Source: Burkholderiaceae bacterium
GTDB lineage: Bacteria > Pseudomonadota > Gammaproteobacteria > Burkholderiales > Burkholderiaceae_E
Direction of reading: 5' to 3'
Length of the DNA stretch: 64,000 nucleotides
Assembly (NCBI GenBank): GCA_016710525.1
Contig: JADJVQ010000042.1
Span: forward strand, 1-64,000
Shown: in pieces, positions 49,551-57,645 of the stretch
How positions within the stretch are numbered: position 1 is the first letter of the stretch
Layout of the letters: each line of letters starts with the position of its first letter
Program-made: the position numbers and the translations under genes
Notes under the pieces: generated by a model
What the model saw: only the letters and a program-made list of their open reading frames with translations
The model's database searches: none
What the model was told of the DNA's origin: nothing

Positions 49551-51587
49551 TCAGGGCTTGAAGGCGTGTACCAGAGCCCTCAAGTCTGCCACGTCTTTGG
49601 CGGCCGGCGGATCGCCACTGAAGCGAAGCCGGTTATACAGACGAACGATGCGGCGCGCCCGGGCGACCTGATCGGGTTCGAGCAGGCGTTCGGCCCTGGC
49701 CAGCACCTGCAGCGGAGTCTCGTGGCCATCGCGTATCACGCCGGCGTCGGCCAGCCTCCGGCAGAACTCGAGGTACCCTCGCTGCACGGGATCGCGAACC
49801 CGGCGCGGATGCAGGGTGATCAGCGCCACGCCCCCGATCATCAGCAGCAGCCCGGCGGCCATCACGCCGACCAGTTCCTGCCAGTCGTCCCAGGCCAGGC
49901 CCAGCGAGCTGAGGAAACGCTGCTGGCGGGTCTGGTCGTACGACAGGATCCACTGGTTCCAGGCGTTGGAGATCGCGTCCAGGTTGAAGCGCAGGCTGGA
50001 GAGCAGGGCCGGAGCCGCGTCGTCGCGCGCGCCGCGAAGCGAGCGCGCGCCGCGCTCGATGCGATCGGGCGCGATCGCCGAAGTCGGATCGACGCGGACC
50101 CAGCCTCGCCCGTCGAGCCACACCTCGGCCCAGGCATGGGCATCGGCCTGGCGAACCAGCCAGAAGTCGTCGACCGGATTGCGCTCGCCGCCCTGGTAGC
50201 CGGTGACCACACGGGCCGGAATGTCGAGTGCGCGCATCAGCACGGTAAAGGCGCTGGCGTAGTGCTCGCAGAATCCGGCCCGGGTGTCGAATAGGAATTC
50301 GTCTACGCTGTGCCGGCCCAGCAGCGGCGGGCGCATCGTGTAGCGGAACGGCTGCTGGCCGAACAGCGCCAGCACGCGCTCGACCAGCCGGGCGTTGTCG
50401 GACTCCTCGTTGCGCCAGCGGGCGGCCAGCTCGAGGGTGCGCGGATTGAAGCCGGGCGGCAGGTCGAGCCAGTTCTGCAACGTGATCGGGGTTTCGTTCA
50501 GGCCGAACCGGTAGTCCAGGCGCGACTCGAGCCGGTAGCGGGTGCGCTCGTGGATGCGTTCGCGCGCGATCAGCTGCATGTCGGGGCGAAGCAGCGGCGC
50601 GCCGGTGGCGAGCTGGTCCACCGAGACCGGCGCGTCGAGCGCGAACAGCCACGAACGCTGGTGGGGCTCAAGCGTGATCTGGTAACCCAGCGTCGGGCCG
50701 GGGTCGACCTGCACGCTGGGCAGCGGCAGCGGCGCGATCGGGCGCAGCAGCGGTTTCCAGGTCGTCCCGTCGAAGTTGCCGAACACCGGCCCTCGCCAGT
50801 ACAGGGCCTTGACCGGCGGCAGCGGGCCTTCGAAGCGGACCCTGAAGGCGATCTCGTCGGAGTTGCTGAGCTCGGCAATGCCGCCGGGCTGCATCGATTC
50901 GGACAAGCCGGTGCGCGCCCCGGGCATGTCGTCCGGCATGCCCCACAGCGGACCCTGGATGCGCGGAAACAGCACGAAGAACAAGGCCGCGATCGGCAGC
51001 GCCTGCAGCAGGATCGACCCGGCGCTGCGGATGCGCCGCCCGATGGGCAGCTCGTGCTGGCCGAACTGCATCGTGAGCATGGTCGCCACCAGCGCCAGGA
51101 CCGCGATCAGCGACATCGCCGCGGTCATCAGCGACTGCGAGTGGAAAAAAGCCGTGATCAGCAGGAAGAAGCAGAGAAAGATCACCACGAAGAGATCGCG
51201 CCGGGCCCGCATCTCCATCAGCTTCAGGCCCAGGAACAGGACGAGCAGCGCCACGCCCGGTTCGCGCCCGAGCAGGGTCCGGTAGTGCGCGTAGACCGCC
51301 GCGGTGCAGGCGATCGCCGCGACCCAGCGGACCGAGTCGCGCGGCAGCCATCGTCCCGACAGGACCAGTCCGAAGCGCCACAGGAACAGCAGGCCGAAGC
51401 CGACCGAGGTCCACCAGGGCAGGTGGCTGACATGGGGCAGCACCGCGAGCACGATCGCGCCCATCAGGAACAGCGTGTCGCGCCGGTCGCGTTCCCACTG
51501 GTCGCCCATCTGGCCGCCCAGGGCGCGCAGCGAATTGCGCAGGGCCGTCGCCGAGCGCGACCGCTTGGAAGAGGAGGTGTCGGACAC
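49551..51587 (-). CDS. Transglutaminase-like membrane protein (TgpA/DUF3488)
   Basis: A 678-residue inner-membrane protein with about six helices in the first 210 residues (TLFLMGAIVLAVLPHVSHLP, VALLVLFLGLKLMEM, VVIFLCFFLLITAFFHSQSL), a periplasmic transglutaminase-like domain and one late helix (GVMAAGLLLMIGGVALITLH). The catalytic triad is readable as RAGFCEHYASAFTVLMRALD, ADAHAWAEVWLDGRGW and VDPTSAI (Cys, His, Asp) near residues 440-500. TgpA of Pseudomonas aeruginosa is an essential relative. It follows DUF58 and MoxR genes, the usual cluster order. Confidence 0.9.
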   Translation of the reverse strand: MSDTSSSKRSRSATALRNSLRALGGQMGDQWERDRRDTLFLMGAIVLAVLPHVSHLPWWTSVGFGLLFLWRFGLVLSGRWLPRDSVRWVAAIACTAAVYAHYRTLLGREPGVALLVLFLGLKLMEMRARRDLFVVIFLCFFLLITAFFHSQSLMTAAMSLIAVLALVATMLTMQFGQHELPIGRRIRSAGSILLQALPIAALFFVLFPRIQGPLWGMPDDMPGARTGLSESMQPGGIAELSNSDEIAFRVRFEGPLPPVKALYWRGPVFGNFDGTTWKPLLRPIAPLPLPSVQVDPGPTLGYQITLEPHQRSWLFALDAPVSVDQLATGAPLLRPDMQLIARERIHERTRYRLESRLDYRFGLNETPITLQNWLDLPPGFNPRTLELAARWRNEESDNARLVERVLALFGQQPFRYTMRPPLLGRHSVDEFLFDTRAGFCEHYASAFTVLMRALDIPARVVTGYQGGERNPVDDFWLVRQADAHAWAEVWLDGRGWVRVDPTSAIAPDRIERGARSLRGARDDAAPALLSSLRFNLDAISNAWNQWILSYDQTRQQRFLSSLGLAWDDWQELVGVMAAGLLLMIGGVALITLHPRRVRDPVQRGYLEFCRRLADAGVIRDGHETPLQVLARAERLLEPDQVARARRIVRLYNRLRFSGDPPAAKDVADLRALVHAFKP

Positions 51588-51602
51588 GTCGGGCGCTCGT
51601 CC

Positions 51603-52568
51603 CTAGGCCAGCGCCAGCGCTTCGAGGCAGCGGTCGCGATGCGACGCACCGCCATCGACAGGCAGTTCGATGCCGGGCAGGCGCAGCGACCAGCGCAGCC
51701 CCCGGGCTTCGGCCTCGAGCACCCAGGCGGTCAGGCGCGACAGCCGGGACTCGCCATCGAGCGAGGCCGGCATCAGCTGCCAGTCGAGCAGCAGCTCGCC
51801 GCGGGCCGCGCCGTCGAACTGCTTGACGAGCAGGTCGTCCGAGCCGGTGCGGGCCACCGCCTTCCAGGCGATGCGCCGGGGCGAGTCGCCCGGCACATAG
51901 GCGCGCAGCGAGGCGAGGTCTTCCTCGCCGGCACCGTTGCCTTCGCCCTCGCTGGTGGCCAGACTGGACGAGGGCAGCGGCACCGCCGGCGATTCGGGCA
52001 TCGGATACACGAGCAGGTGTCCGGCCGGCTGCCACCAGGCCCAGGCCCGCCACAGACCGAGCGGGAATTCGGTGACGAGCCGGATCTTGGGCAGCGGCAT
52101 GCGGCCGCGGGCCGCCGCCGGGAAAACCACCCGCGCCGGCTGCTCGGCCTGCGGGGCGATGTCGACGACCTCGGGCGCTTCGGCTCCGGGCGCCATCAGA
52201 CGCACGGCGATCCGCTCGGTGCCGCGGCGCTCGGTCAGCGAAAGAATCAGTTCGGCCAGATTGCCGGCGAACACCGGTTCGCCGCGGCCGGCACGCAATT
52301 CGAGGGCCGACAGGTTTCGAAACGTGTGCAGCATCGTCACGATCGCGACCGCGCCGAGCAGGAAGGTGAGCATGAAGCCCAGCGACAGCGAATAGTTGAT
52401 CGAGGCGATCAGCATCGCCAGCAGCACGACGGCATACAGGATGCCGGCCCGGGTGGGCAGGATGAACACATTGCGCTGGGCCAGCAGCAATTCACCGTGA
52501 TGCGGCCCCGCCCGCCCGGGCAGGCGCATCGCGAGGCGATCGACCCATGAGACGGTGGCGCGGCTCAA
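51603..52568 (-). CDS. DUF58-domain membrane protein
   Basis: A 321-residue protein from TTG 52568, which overlaps the moxR stop (TTGA); an ATG at 52529 is the alternative. It has two helices near residues 45-80 (AGILYAVVLLAMLIASINYS, LSLGFMLTFLLGAVAIVTML), followed by a cytoplasmic DUF58 region with AYVPGDSPRRIAWKAVARTG and LLVKQFDGAARGELLLDWQL, the family signature. DUF58 proteins work with MoxR ATPases in an unknown assembly process. It is 15 bases upstream of the transglutaminase-like gene and is cotranscribed with it. Confidence 0.88.
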   Translation of the reverse strand: MSRATVSWVDRLAMRLPGRAGPHHGELLLAQRNVFILPTRAGILYAVVLLAMLIASINYSLSLGFMLTFLLGAVAIVTMLHTFRNLSALELRAGRGEPVFAGNLAELILSLTERRGTERIAVRLMAPGAEAPEVVDIAPQAEQPARVVFPAAARGRMPLPKIRLVTEFPLGLWRAWAWWQPAGHLLVYPMPESPAVPLPSSSLATSEGEGNGAGEEDLASLRAYVPGDSPRRIAWKAVARTGSDDLLVKQFDGAARGELLLDWQLMPASLDGESRLSRLTAWVLEAEARGLRWSLRLPGIELPVDGGASHRDRCLEALALA

Positions 52569-53497
52569 GGCACCGACACGCCTTTGACGATCCCCGAGAC
52601 GATCTCGGCGCGCGCCCGATGCGATCCGGCGCTGCCCTTGGAGGGGCGCAGCCGATGCCCGGCGACGGCGGTGACCACCGCCTGCACGTCGTCGGGCAGC
52701 ACGTGATTGCGCCCATCGAGCATCGCCCATGCGCGCGCGGCCTGCATCAGGCCCAGCCCGGCGCGCGGGCTCAGGCCCTCGGCCAGGGCCGGCGAGCGGC
52801 GGCTGAAGGTGAGCAGGTTCTGCATGTAGTCGAGCAGCGCCGGGCTGCAGCGGATCTCGCGCACCTTGCGCTGCAGGAAGACCAGGTCGGAAGGCGCCAT
52901 GCAGGGCTTGAGCGCCGCCAGCATGTCGCGCCGGTCGTTGCCTTCGAGCAGCGCGCGTTCGGCCTTGGGGTCGGGATAGCCCAGCTCGATGCACATCAGG
53001 AAGCGGTCCAGCTGCGATTCGGGCAGCGGAAAGGTGCCGATCTGGTCCAGCGGGTTCTGGGTGGCGATCACGAAGAACGGTTCGGGCAGCGGCTGGGCCT
53101 TGCCCTCGACCGACACCTGGCGCTCTTCCATGGCCTCGAGCAGCGCGCTCTGGGTCTTGGGCGAGGCGCGATTGATCTCGTCGGCCAGCAGCACCTGCGA
53201 GAACACCGGACCGGGATGGAACACGAAGGCGGTTCGTTCGCGGTCGAACACGGTGACACCGGTGATGTCGGCCGGCAGCAGATCATTGGTGAACTGGATG
53301 CGCTTGAACTGCAGGCCCAGCGAGATCGACAGCGCGTGGGCCAGCGTGGTCTTGCCGACCCCGGGAAGGTCTTCGATCAGCAGATGGCCGCGCGCCAGCA
53401 GGCAGGCGAGCGCCAGGCGGATCTGCGGCTGTTTGCCGACGACGATCTGCCCGACCTGGACGGCAACCGCGTGGATCTTCTCGAGCATTCTGGGCAC
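52565..53497 (-). CDS. MoxR-family AAA+ ATPase
   Basis: A 310-residue AAA+ ATPase. Walker A is in LLIEDLPGVGKTTLAHALSI near residue 40, Walker B in QVLLADEINRASPKTQSALL near residue 105, and the sensor and arginine-finger region in VIATQNPLDQIGTFPLPESQ LDRF. The C-terminal lid has LSPRAGLGLMQAARAWAMLD. MoxR proteins act as chaperones that activate partner complexes with metal or von Willebrand domains. The start is GTG 53497; ATG 53488 is the alternative. It is first in the MoxR-DUF58-transglutaminase cluster. Confidence 0.92.
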   Translation of the reverse strand: MPRMLEKIHAVAVQVGQIVVGKQPQIRLALACLLARGHLLIEDLPGVGKTTLAHALSISLGLQFKRIQFTNDLLPADITGVTVFDRERTAFVFHPGPVFSQVLLADEINRASPKTQSALLEAMEERQVSVEGKAQPLPEPFFVIATQNPLDQIGTFPLPESQLDRFLMCIELGYPDPKAERALLEGNDRRDMLAALKPCMAPSDLVFLQRKVREIRCSPALLDYMQNLLTFSRRSPALAEGLSPRAGLGLMQAARAWAMLDGRNHVLPDDVQAVVTAVAGHRLRPSKGSAGSHRARAEIVSGIVKGVSVP

Positions 53498-53755
53498 ATC
53501 TTAAAAAGGGGCGGGGGCGGGCGGCGATTCGGTCCTGGAGGCCGGCACGCCGCGTTCGGGCAGCAGGTCGTGCACCGCGCTGGTCCAAGGTCCGAGCCAG
53601 TGTAAACCCAAGCGCCGGGCCGATTCGCCGCTGCGCCATCCATCGCCGACAGCCGGTGCGATTGGGCGTGGCGCCGGCACGTCGCGATGCCGGTTTGTCC
53701 CGAACGGGGCTGCCGGGATAGCATCCCGGCTTCACTTTGTTCGGGAGTCCGTGCC

Positions 53756-54556
53756 ATGGCCGCTGTCTTGCAGAGCCCCGTCGCCGATCCGATGCTGCTG
53801 GTCGAGCAGTCCGGCGGCGTGGCCACCCTGACCTTGAACCGCCCGGCGCAGTACAACGTGCTGTCGGCCGGCATGATGGACGCGCTGCAGGCCGAGTTCG
53901 AACGCATCGCGGCCGATCCGGCGGTGCGGGTGGTCGTGCTGGCTGCGGCGGGCAAGGCGTTCTGCGCGGGGCACGACCTGCGCGAAATGCGCGCCGAGCC
54001 GGCGCTGGCCTACTACCAGGCGCTGTTTGCCCAATGCTCCCGGCTGATGACGACCTTGCAGGCGCTGCCCCAGCCGGTCATCGCCCGGGTGCAGGGTGTG
54101 GCCACGGCCGCCGGCTGCCAGCTGGTGGCGATGTGCGACCTGGCCGTGGCGGCCGATCAGGCGCGCTTTGCGGTGTCGGGTGTCAATCTGGGCCTGTTCT
54201 GCGCCACGCCCGCCGTCGCGCTGACGCGCAATGTGTCGCGCAAGGCGGCCTTCGAGATGCTGGTCACCGGCGAGTTCATCGATGCCCAGCAGGCCCGGGA
54301 GCGCGGTCTGGTGAATCGCGTCGTGCCGGCCGAGCGGCTCGATGCCGAGGTGCGTTCGCTGGTCGACTCGATCCTGGCCAAGCCGGCCGTCGCGGTCGCC
54401 GCAGGCAAGGGGCTGTTTTATCGGCAGCTCGAGATGGGCATCGACGCGGCCTATCAGCTGGCGGGCCAGACCATGGCCTGCAACATGATGGCCCCCGACA
54501 CCCTCGAGGGCGTGCAGGCCTTCATCGAGAAGCGGCCACCGGCCTGGAAATCCTGA
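53756..54556 (+). CDS. Enoyl-CoA hydratase-family protein (ECHDC3-like)
   Basis: A 266-residue crotonase-fold protein from ATG 53756 (MAAVLQSPVADPMLLVEQSG). The oxyanion-hole stretches are AAGKAFCAGHDLREMRAEPA near residue 70 and VQGVATAAGCQLVAMCDLAV near residue 118, with the less common A-A-G-C in the second loop, as in ECHDC3-type proteins. The C-terminus ends EGVQAFIEKRPPAWKS. The catalytic glutamate pair of true hydratases is not clear (VSGVNLGLFCATPAVALT). It begins a plus-strand run with the NTF2-like protein and hemH. Confidence 0.88.
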   Translation: MAAVLQSPVADPMLLVEQSGGVATLTLNRPAQYNVLSAGMMDALQAEFERIAADPAVRVVVLAAAGKAFCAGHDLREMRAEPALAYYQALFAQCSRLMTTLQALPQPVIARVQGVATAAGCQLVAMCDLAVAADQARFAVSGVNLGLFCATPAVALTRNVSRKAAFEMLVTGEFIDAQQARERGLVNRVVPAERLDAEVRSLVDSILAKPAVAVAAGKGLFYRQLEMGIDAAYQLAGQTMACNMMAPDTLEGVQAFIEKRPPAWKS

Positions 54557-54572
54557 AGGGCCGGCCCCGCGC

Positions 54573-55088
54573 ATGAGCGAATCGACGATCCGGCGATACA
54601 CCGACGCTCTGGTGCGCCATGACGGCAACGCTCTGCTGTCGTGCTATCACCACCAGGCTTCGTACAGCGATCCCATTCATCCGGATCTGCGCGCCGAGCG
54701 GGTGGCCGGGCTGCTGCGGTTCCGGCTCGCCCGGATCGGGACGGTCCAGTCCGAAACGATCTGGCTCGCCGGCGACGAGCGCAAGGCGCAGATGCTCTGG
54801 CGGGTGCGCTGGCGCGCACGAAGCGCCGAAGGCCATGCCACGGGCCGCACCCGCAGCCTGCGTGTGATGTCCACCTTCACCTTCTGGGAAGACGAAATCG
54901 TCCGCCAGGTCGACGAGTTCGCGCCGTGGGCCTACCTGCGCCAGGTGCACGGGCTGTCCGGCCTGGTGCTCGGCTGGCTGCCTGGACGGCTCGCCGCCGA
55001 GCGCGAGCGTGCCGCGCAGGCCCTGGACCGGTTCATCGAAGGCCAGCCGCCCCTTGCGCCCGTTCGCGGCGCGGAGATCGTCACTTGA
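54573..55088 (+). CDS. NTF2-like fold protein of unknown function
   Basis: A 171-residue protein starting 16 bases after the crotonase stop. MSESTIRRYTDALVRHDGNA, CYHHQASYSDPIHPDLRAER and MSTFTFWEDEIVRQVDEFAP give the alpha-helix plus bent-sheet layout of NTF2/SnoaL-like proteins, with a pocket near the conserved SDPIHP. No catalytic residues can be named. The next gene, hemH, starts with TTG overlapping its stop codon. Confidence 0.65.
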   Translation: MSESTIRRYTDALVRHDGNALLSCYHHQASYSDPIHPDLRAERVAGLLRFRLARIGTVQSETIWLAGDERKAQMLWRVRWRARSAEGHATGRTRSLRVMSTFTFWEDEIVRQVDEFAPWAYLRQVHGLSGLVLGWLPGRLAAERERAAQALDRFIEGQPPLAPVRGAEIVT

Positions 55089-56197
55089 CTCAGTTCAGCG
55101 CGGCCAGCGCGTTTCGCCACGATCAGCCCGAACTCACCGCGGTCCTGATGGTTCAGCTGGGCACTCCCCAGGCGCCCGAGGCGGCGCCGGTGCGGCGCTA
55201 CCTGGCCGAGTTCCTGGCCGATCCGCGGGTGATCGAGATTCCCCGGGCAATCTGGCTGCCGATCCTGCACGGCATCATCCTGCGCACTCGGCCGGCGAAG
55301 TCGGCCGCCAAGTACGCCTCGATCTGGACCGACGAGGGCTCGCCCCTGGCGGTGCACAGTCAGCGCCAGGCCAAGCTGCTGGCCGGTTACCTGGGCGAAG
55401 CCGGCCAGCGGGTCGAGGTCGCGCTGGCCATGCGCTATGGCGATCCCTCGATCGCGTCGGTGCTGCAGGGACTGCGCGAGCGCAATCTCACCCGGCTGCT
55501 GGTGCTGCCGATGTACCCGCAATATGCCGGCTCGAGCGTGGGCACCGCATTGGATGCCGTCATGCGGGAGCTGGCTCAGTGGCGCAATCCGCCGGAGCTG
55601 CGAACGATCAAGCATTTTCACGACGACCCGGGCTACATCGGCGCGCTGGCCGCCAGCGTGCGCGCCCACTGGGAGCGCGAGGGCGAACCCGAGCGGCTGC
55701 TGATGAGCTTCCACGGTGTGCCCGAGCGCACGCTGCTGCAGGGCGATCCCTACCATTGCGAATGTCTGGTGAGCGCGCGGCTGCTGGCCCAGGCGCTGGG
55801 CCTGGCGCCCGAGCGCTGGCGGGTCAGCTTTCAGAGCCGCCTGGGCCGGGCGCGCTGGCTGCAGCCCTACACCGAATCGACCCTGCGCGAACTGGGCGCG
55901 GCGGGCACCTCCCGGCTCGATGTCATCTGCCCCGGGTTCGTGGCCGACTGCCTCGAAACGCTGGAAGAGATCGCGATCGAAGGCCGCCACACTTACGAAC
56001 AGGCCGGCGGCAAAGGCTTTCGCTATCTGCCCTGCCTGAACGAGAGTCCGGAATTCATCCATGCGCTCAGCGGGCTGGCATCGCGGCATATGCAGGGCTG
56101 GCCGACGGCGCGCCTGGACACGGCGGCGGCCAAGGCGGCCGAGCTGGCGCTTGCCGGGCGGCTGTCGCGGGCCCGCCAGGCGGGCGCCGCGCAGTAA
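55085..56197 (+). CDS. hemH: Ferrochelatase (protohaem ferro-lyase)
   Basis: A 370-residue enzyme inserting ferrous iron into protoporphyrin IX, the last haem step. It starts at TTG 55085, overlapping the upstream TGA (TTGA). Conserved parts are VLMVQLGTPQAPEAAPVRRY, LPMYPQYAGSSVGTALDAVM near residue 140, LMSFHGVPERTLLQGDPYHC near residue 210 with the metal-binding histidine, FQSRLGRARWLQPYTESTLR and ICPGFVADCLETLEEIAIEG. All look intact. In many betaproteobacteria hemH is close to grpE-dnaK, as here. Confidence 0.94.
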   Translation: MTQFSAASAFRHDQPELTAVLMVQLGTPQAPEAAPVRRYLAEFLADPRVIEIPRAIWLPILHGIILRTRPAKSAAKYASIWTDEGSPLAVHSQRQAKLLAGYLGEAGQRVEVALAMRYGDPSIASVLQGLRERNLTRLLVLPMYPQYAGSSVGTALDAVMRELAQWRNPPELRTIKHFHDDPGYIGALAASVRAHWEREGEPERLLMSFHGVPERTLLQGDPYHCECLVSARLLAQALGLAPERWRVSFQSRLGRARWLQPYTESTLRELGAAGTSRLDVICPGFVADCLETLEEIAIEGRHTYEQAGGKGFRYLPCLNESPEFIHALSGLASRHMQGWPTARLDTAAAKAAELALAGRLSRARQAGAAQ

Positions 56198-56260
56198 GCC
56201 CGGCGCGCGGGATGGCGGGGCCGGCAGCGTCCGCGCCAGGCGGCCGTTCGGCAGCCCCGT

Positions 56261-56764
56261 TCAGGCCCGCTTGGGGATACGCAGCATCTGTCCCGGATAG
56301 ATCTTGTCCGGATGGCTGAGCATCGGGCGGTTGGCCTCGAAAATGGGCATGTAGGCGTTGGCATTGCCGTAGAACTCGCGCGCCACCTTGGTGAGTGTGT
56401 CGCCCTTGACGACCATGTAGTACTGGCTTTCGTCCAGCGGGGTGTCGACCGTCATCTGGTCGTCGACATGGCTGACACCGGACACGTTGCCGCAGCACAG
56501 CACGATCTTTTCGCGGGTTTCCTGGTCCGGCGCGAGGCCCATGACGGTGACCGTCCCGGTGCTGCCGTCGAATGCGACGGCCAGGCCGGCCGCGTTGAGC
56601 TGCATCTGGGCGATGTAGGCCTCGATGGCCTGGGCGGCGGCGACATTGGCGGCCTCGATCTTGTCGGGGGCGGGGTCGGCCTGGGCCGCCTGCTGGGCCG
56701 CCTGCGCGGTGCCTTTGCCGAACAGCTTCTCTCCGGCTTCCTTCATGAAGGCGAGCAATCCCAT
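56261..56764 (-). CDS. kbp: BON-LysM protein (Kbp/YgaU-like)
   Basis: A 167-residue protein starting MGLLAFMKEAGEKLFGKGTA. A BON domain in the middle (IEAYIAQMQLNAAGLAVAFD and VTVMGLAPDQETREKIVLCC) is followed by a LysM domain at the C-terminus (YYMVVKGDTLTKVAREFYGN ANAYMPIFEANRPMLSHPDK). E. coli Kbp has the same layout and senses potassium. The FMKEAGEKLFGK start is also shared with Kbp. No signal peptide is present, so it is probably cytoplasmic. It is divergent from the grpE heat-shock promoter. Confidence 0.87.
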   Translation of the reverse strand: MGLLAFMKEAGEKLFGKGTAQAAQQAAQADPAPDKIEAANVAAAQAIEAYIAQMQLNAAGLAVAFDGSTGTVTVMGLAPDQETREKIVLCCGNVSGVSHVDDQMTVDTPLDESQYYMVVKGDTLTKVAREFYGNANAYMPIFEANRPMLSHPDKIYPGQMLRIPKRA

Positions 56765-56886
56765 TTCATACTCCAGCAGTTGTTTTCATCGGTCGGAAAG
56801 GAGCGGCGATCCTAGCATGGGGTCCGGCGCTTGGAGACGGGATGACCATGACCGTGACACTCGTCAACCTTTGCGGGCCGGCGGGG

Positions 56887-56914
56887 CTTGAAACCGCGTT
56901 GGACGTCCCCACAT
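56887..56914 (+). promoter_or_regulatory. Sigma32 (RpoH) heat-shock promoter of grpE-dnaK-dnaJ
   Basis: CTTGAAA at 56887-56893 and CCCCACAT at 56907-56914 are separated by 13 bases. This nearly matches the sigma32 consensus CTTGAA-N13/14-CCCCATNT. It lies 64 bases upstream of the grpE ATG. No CIRCE inverted repeat was found, so control by RpoH rather than HrcA is indicated. Confidence 0.8.
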
Positions 56915-56977
56915 GCGACGGGTTGTCGTGCTGTACGACTTGTTAAGTACTTGATTCAACTCAATAAGGAGAGGCGG

Positions 56978-57529
56978 ATGTCGGATCCGCAGTCAGAAGC
57001 TCCCCAGTCAGCCGTTCCGGAAACTGTGGCCACCGCCGACCTTGCCGGCGAGACGCCCGAGCTCGATCTCGGGCAGCGGCTGGCCTTGGCCGAAGCCAAG
57101 GCCGCCGAGTACTTCGACCAGTTCGTGCGGGCGCGCGCCGAGATGGAAAACGTGCGCAGGCGAGCCCAGGACGACGTCAGCAAGGCCAACAAGTTCGCGA
57201 TCGAATCCTTCGCCGAGAGCCTGCTGCCGGTGCGCGACAGCCTCGAGATGGCGCTGTCGGTGGCATCGCCCACCATGGAATCGCTGCGCGAGGGGGTCAC
57301 GGCCACCCTGCGCCAGCTGGCGTCGGCCCTCGAGAAGAACCGGGTGATCGAGATCAATCCGGCCGGCGAAAAATTCGATCCCAACCGGCATCAGGCCATT
57401 GCCACCGTGCCGGCCAGCAGCACCCAGCCGCCGGTGCCGGCCAATCATGTGGTGGCGGTGCTGCAGAAGGGCTACCTGATCAACGAGCGCGTGCTGCGCC
57501 CGGCGCTGGTCAGCGTGGCGCAGGGCTGA
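56978..57529 (+). CDS. grpE: Nucleotide exchange factor GrpE
   Basis: A 183-residue co-chaperone that releases ADP from DnaK. The start ATG at 56978 has a strong AAGGAGAGG site; an earlier in-frame codon lies inside the sigma32 promoter. After an acidic N-terminus, the long dimer helix is LALAEAKAAEYFDQFVRARA EMENVRRRAQDD. The family signature is near residue 135-175 (NPAGEKFDPNRHQAIATVPA and VVAVLQKGYLINERVLRPAL). Complete and typical in length. Confidence 0.95.
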   Translation: MSDPQSEAPQSAVPETVATADLAGETPELDLGQRLALAEAKAAEYFDQFVRARAEMENVRRRAQDDVSKANKFAIESFAESLLPVRDSLEMALSVASPTMESLREGVTATLRQLASALEKNRVIEINPAGEKFDPNRHQAIATVPASSTQPPVPANHVVAVLQKGYLINERVLRPALVSVAQG

Positions 57530-57645
57530 AACCGGCAAAAAAGCAGGCCGTGAACGCCTGGGACGCTTGAATTCCGCGCTGCCACGCACATCTAGAACAC
57601 ATCCAGAACATATCCGGACAACGACTCCGACCGAGGATTAGAAAC

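Noticed and set aside
56765..56977. A CIRCE (HrcA) element before grpE.
   Set aside because: No TTAGCACTC-N9-GAGTGCTAA-like repeat was found; a sigma32 promoter explains regulation.
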